Of a stretch of DNA of 7,482 nt, positions 5,118-7,482 are shown one piece after another. The stretch is from Lachnospiraceae bacterium. GTDB lineage: Bacteria > Bacillota > Clostridia > Lachnospirales > Lachnospiraceae. The stretch is from positions 1 to 7,482 of the forward strand of contig CAAEMZ010000006.1 in assembly GCA_900757195.1 (NCBI GenBank), given 5' to 3'. The first letter of the stretch is position 1, and every line of letters starts with the position of its first letter. The translations under genes were made by a program, and so were the position numbers. The notes beneath the pieces were generated by a model. The model was not told the origin of the DNA. It did not search any database and saw only the letters and a list, made by a program, of their open reading frames with translations.

Positions 5118-5801
5118 ATGGAAAATCTCTTGAAAGAACTCAAGAAAGAGAACAAAGAACGGGAGCGCCGGCTGAATATCGCCGACCGTAAGATTTTAAC
5201 GGATATGATGGGCTATATGAAGGCGAAAAAGGTCTGTGAATACGATGTGGAGCAGGTCCGCCGGACGATTATCCGGAATACGCTGAAATCCTATAACCGT
5301 AAAAAAAATCTCGAAATACTGAGCGGCGGAGATTATCAGGCCTATTGTGACAGACTCTGCGCAGATATGCGTGGAGCGTCATCCAAAGAGCTGATTTTAA
5401 CCCGGGGTGTGACAGTGATTCTCGCAGTTGCCCTGATGTACGGTGTCCGGCTGCTCGATGTTATTCTGGGCGGCGGAAACTTTATGAAGGAACCGGTGGA
5501 AATGAGTCTTGGCTATCTGCTGGGAACGCTGGCTGTTCTGCTGGGAACGCTGGTCATTTATGCCTATGTCCAGAAAATTCTCAAAGGAAATTCAAAAACG
5601 ATGACGACAGCCCAGGGGCTCGGCATCGGTGTGATTCTTATTTTAATTGTGGCAGCGGCTTATGCCGGCGTCTATTTTCTGTCAGATGTCCATTTGTTTT
5701 ATATAGTCTGGTGGATTCCGGCAGTTGTTCTGCTTGCGGTTTATGTGGTGTTTCGAATATTATACATTCAACACGTTAATATGTTAGCAAAAGAGTCTTG
5801 A
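5118..5801 (+). CDS. Uncharacterised four-helix membrane protein with charged helical N-terminal domain
   Basis: I do not recognise this 227-residue protein. Residues 1-92 are soluble, highly charged and predicted helical, starting with a Lys/Glu/Arg-rich stretch (7-19) that could be a short coiled coil. Four hydrophobic segments follow at about 95-113, 129-152, 166-188 and 192-214, and the C-terminus is short. A cytoplasmic N-terminus with an even number of helices would place both ends inside. The helical part ending in GGDYQAYCDRL (70-80) faintly recalls the N-terminal domains of DUF1048/DUF1129/HAAS-type membrane proteins, which often sit beside PadR-type regulators, but no such regulator is here and the resemblance is weak. 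It lies between metQ and thrC with no clear promoter of its own, so it may depend on read-through from metQ. The -35 box of the thrC promoter overlaps its stop codon. Confidence 0.8.
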   Translation: MENLLKELKKENKERERRLNIADRKILTDMMGYMKAKKVCEYDVEQVRRTIIRNTLKSYNRKKNLEILSGGDYQAYCDRLCADMRGASSKELILTRGVTVILAVALMYGVRLLDVILGGGNFMKEPVEMSLGYLLGTLAVLLGTLVIYAYVQKILKGNSKTMTTAQGLGIGVILILIVAAAYAGVYFLSDVHLFYIVWWIPAVVLLAVYVVFRILYIQHVNMLAKES

Positions 5802-5826
5802 ATCGATAAAAAAGCTATGTTATTAT
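5798..5826 (+). promoter_or_regulatory. Sigma-A-type promoter for thrC
   Basis: TTGAAT (5798-5803; 4 of 6) and TATTAT (5821-5826; 5 of 6) have a 17-base spacer. The -35 box includes the stop codon of the preceding gene. Initiation near 5833 leaves a leader of about 28 bases, which excludes a riboswitch or a leader-peptide attenuator of the classical thr type. AAAGAGGG (5846-5853) is 7 bases before the thrC ATG. Confidence 0.7.
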
Positions 5827-5860
5827 AGTACAAAATAAAAAAACGAAAGAGGGATATACG

Positions 5861-7357
5861 ATGGATTTAACATATACCAGCACACGGGGACATGGGGAAA
5901 AGGTAACAGCATCCCAGGCGATTTTAAAGGGACTTGCGGATGACGGTGGTTTATTTGTGCCGACTTCCCTGCCAAAACTGGATGTTCCGGTGGAAAAACT
6001 GGCCCAGATGAATTATCAGGAAGTGGCTTACGAAGTGATGAAGCTCTTCTTAACCGATTTTACGGAAGAAGAACTGAAAAACTGTATCGCCAACGCTTAT
6101 GATTCAAAATTCGATACCGAAGTGATTGCACCGCTGGTACAGGCTGACGGCGCTTATTTCCTGGAGCTTTTCCATGGAAATACCATTGCTTTCAAAGATA
6201 TGGCTTTATCCATCTTACCTCATTTGATGACAACGGCTGCAAAGAAAAACAATGTAAATAATGAAATCGTTATTCTGACAGCGACTTCCGGTGATACAGG
6301 AAAGGCGGCTATGGCCGGATTTGCAGATGTTCCCGGAACACGGATTATCGTATTTTATCCAAAACACGGCGTGAGCCCGGTTCAGGAAAAACAGATGGTG
6401 ACCCAGAAAGGGGAAAACACATTTGTTGTAGGTATCGAAGGAAACTTTGATGATGCCCAGACCGGCGTGAAGAAGATGTTTAACGATGAGCCGCTGGCTG
6501 CAGAACTTGCAAAGGCCGGATTCCAGTTTTCATCGGCCAACTCCATTAATATCGGCCGTCTGGTGCCGCAGGTTGTTTATTACGTCTATGCGTATGCGAC
6601 ACTGGTGAAAAATGAACAGATTAAAGATGGCGATTTGATTAATATTACAGTGCCTACAGGAAACTTTGGAAATATTCTGGCAGCCTATTATGCAAAACTG
6701 ATCGGACTGCCGGTGGACAGACTGATCTGTGCATCCAATACCAATAAAGTTTTATTTGATTTCTTTACAACAGGAACCTATGATAAAAAACGTGAATTTA
6801 CCGTGACATCGTCACCGTCCATGGATATCCTGATTTCCAGTAATCTGGAACGTCTGATTTACCGTATTGCCGGTAATGACGCAGAAAAGAACAGCGCGAT
6901 GATGAACGCTTTAAACGGCGCAGGCGAATACACGATCACGGAAGAGATGAAAGCCGGACTGGCAGATTTCTATGGAAATTATGCCGATGAAAAGGAAACG
7001 GCAGAGGCGATTAAAAATCTCTACGAAAAAACAGGTTATGTGATGGATACGCATACGGCGGTGGCCGCATCTGTTTATAAAAAATATGTGGCGGATACCG
7101 AAGATAAAAAACCGACGGTGATCGCCTCCACAGCGAGCCCGTTTAAATTTGCCCGCAGCGTTATGACGGCGATTGACAGCAAATACGATGCCCTCGGTGA
7201 ATTTGAACTGGTAGACGAACTGGTGAAGCTTTCAAATACCGATGAGCCGGAAGCGGTGAAGGAAATCCGTACCGCACCGGTACGTCATGACCATGTGTGC
7301 GCCGTTGATGCGATGGAGAGCACTGTAAAAGAATGGCTTGGAATTGAAGCAGAATAA
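5861..7357 (+). CDS. thrC: Threonine synthase
   Basis: The 498-residue protein converts O-phosphohomoserine to L-threonine and phosphate using pyridoxal phosphate, the last step of threonine synthesis. It belongs to the longer E. coli/yeast-type threonine synthases. The N-terminal domain has Y-T-S-T-R-G at 5-10 and the GLADDGGLFVP segment at 24-34. The PLP lysine is Lys112 in FHGNTIAFKDMA (104-115). TSGDTGKA at 142-149 and the phosphate-binding TGNFGN at 266-271 complete the active-site set. Length and motifs are intact, with no sign of frameshift. It has its own promoter and no hom or thrB beside it in this window, so the other threonine genes must lie elsewhere. Product assignment is very secure; regulation beyond a plain promoter is not visible. 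Confidence 0.97.
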   Translation: MDLTYTSTRGHGEKVTASQAILKGLADDGGLFVPTSLPKLDVPVEKLAQMNYQEVAYEVMKLFLTDFTEEELKNCIANAYDSKFDTEVIAPLVQADGAYFLELFHGNTIAFKDMALSILPHLMTTAAKKNNVNNEIVILTATSGDTGKAAMAGFADVPGTRIIVFYPKHGVSPVQEKQMVTQKGENTFVVGIEGNFDDAQTGVKKMFNDEPLAAELAKAGFQFSSANSINIGRLVPQVVYYVYAYATLVKNEQIKDGDLINITVPTGNFGNILAAYYAKLIGLPVDRLICASNTNKVLFDFFTTGTYDKKREFTVTSSPSMDILISSNLERLIYRIAGNDAEKNSAMMNALNGAGEYTITEEMKAGLADFYGNYADEKETAEAIKNLYEKTGYVMDTHTAVAASVYKKYVADTEDKKPTVIASTASPFKFARSVMTAIDSKYDALGEFELVDELVKLSNTDEPEAVKEIRTAPVRHDHVCAVDAMESTVKEWLGIEAE

Positions 7358-7373
7358 TTGTGAATTTATATAT

Positions 7374-7391
7374 GTTCAAGATCGGTTGAAC
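7374..7391 (+). repeat. Short inverted repeat downstream of thrC
   Basis: GTTCAA (7374-7379) and TTGAAC (7386-7391) form a 6-bp inverted repeat with a 6-base loop, extendable by a T-G and an A-T pair. It is followed by CGTTTC, a very short T-run. It starts 16 bases after the thrC stop codon and could be a weak first terminator hairpin or a protein site. Confidence 0.4.
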
Positions 7392-7422
7392 GTTTCTACA
7401 AACTACCGTAATAGTTGACTAT

Positions 7423-7457
7423 AAATTCCCACTGTCTTTTAGGGACAGTGGGAATTT
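7423..7457 (+). terminator. Strong hairpin terminator after thrC
   Basis: Bases 7423-7436 pair perfectly with 7444-7457 (14 bp) around a 7-base loop. The stem ends in AAATT...AATTT, so the T-run is short and sits inside the stem. Its place 65 bases after the thrC stop codon and before the ribosome site of the next gene fits an intrinsic terminator. With so little T-run it may also allow read-through. Confidence 0.72.
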
Positions 7458-7474
7458 CTGCGTCCAAAATGGTT

Positions 7475-7482
7475 AAGGAGGA
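7475..7482 (+). promoter_or_regulatory. Shine-Dalgarno of a gene starting just beyond the window
   Basis: AAGGAGGA is a perfect ribosome site at the last bases of the window and implies a plus-strand start codon roughly 5-10 bases outside it. Only 17 bases separate it from the preceding hairpin. The gene either has its promoter overlapping that hairpin (TTGACT at 7415-7420 has no good -10 partner) or is reached by read-through from thrC. Confidence 0.6.

Noticed and set aside
1..7482. CRISPR arrays, tRNA or rRNA genes, toxin-antitoxin pairs, phage genes or a novel defence system.
   Set aside because: No regularly spaced repeats, no tRNA-like cloverleaf, and no small paired genes or defence-type domains were seen. 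Apart from the left-edge IS fragment, the genes are intact housekeeping or transport genes.

Overview
The window looks like chromosomal DNA of a low-to-moderate GC Gram-positive anaerobe, most likely a Clostridia member of the Lachnospiraceae type. The grounds are strong AGGAGG-type ribosome sites, sigma-A-like promoters with AT-rich leaders, short intergenic gaps, a lipoprotein-type MetQ, and protein styles common in gut Clostridia. The genus cannot be fixed from the sequence alone. Most of the window is ordinary core or housekeeping content. I did not find a convincing undescribed multi-gene system. The least ordinary part is the extreme left edge.

Layout, left to right. Bases 1-93 look like the 5' end of an insertion sequence, probably IS3 family. 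A TGTACC-type end at about 93 is followed on the minus strand by a strong hairpin and then the first 17 codons of a transposase OrfA-like reading frame, which runs off the window. Bases 130-1404 (minus) encode a CNNM/CorC-HlyC membrane protein with a TTG start and a clear sigma-A-like promoter. From the divergent intergenic region a second clear promoter drives a zinc-dependent phospholipase C family protein (1601-2224), closed by an A/T-flanked hairpin terminator.

Bases 2321-5039 hold a complete methionine ABC importer: metN ATPase with its C-terminal NIL sensor domain, metI permease (overlapping metN by 8 bp), and metQ lipoprotein. MetQ lies 159 bp downstream of metI behind its own good promoter, which carries a 10-bp direct repeat that could be an operator. 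No SAM riboswitch or T-box is visible upstream of metN or metQ. A GC-rich hairpin follows metQ.

Bases 5118-5801 encode an unrecognised four-helix membrane protein with a charged helical N-terminal domain. A promoter whose -35 box overlaps its stop codon drives thrC (5861-7357), a full-length threonine synthase. The window ends with two inverted repeats and a perfect ribosome site for the next plus-strand gene, whose start lies just outside.

How the genes fit together: metNIQ imports methionine, and ThrC makes threonine from O-phosphohomoserine. Both belong to the aspartate-family amino acid network, but separate promoters and the intervening membrane gene give no sign that they form one regulon.
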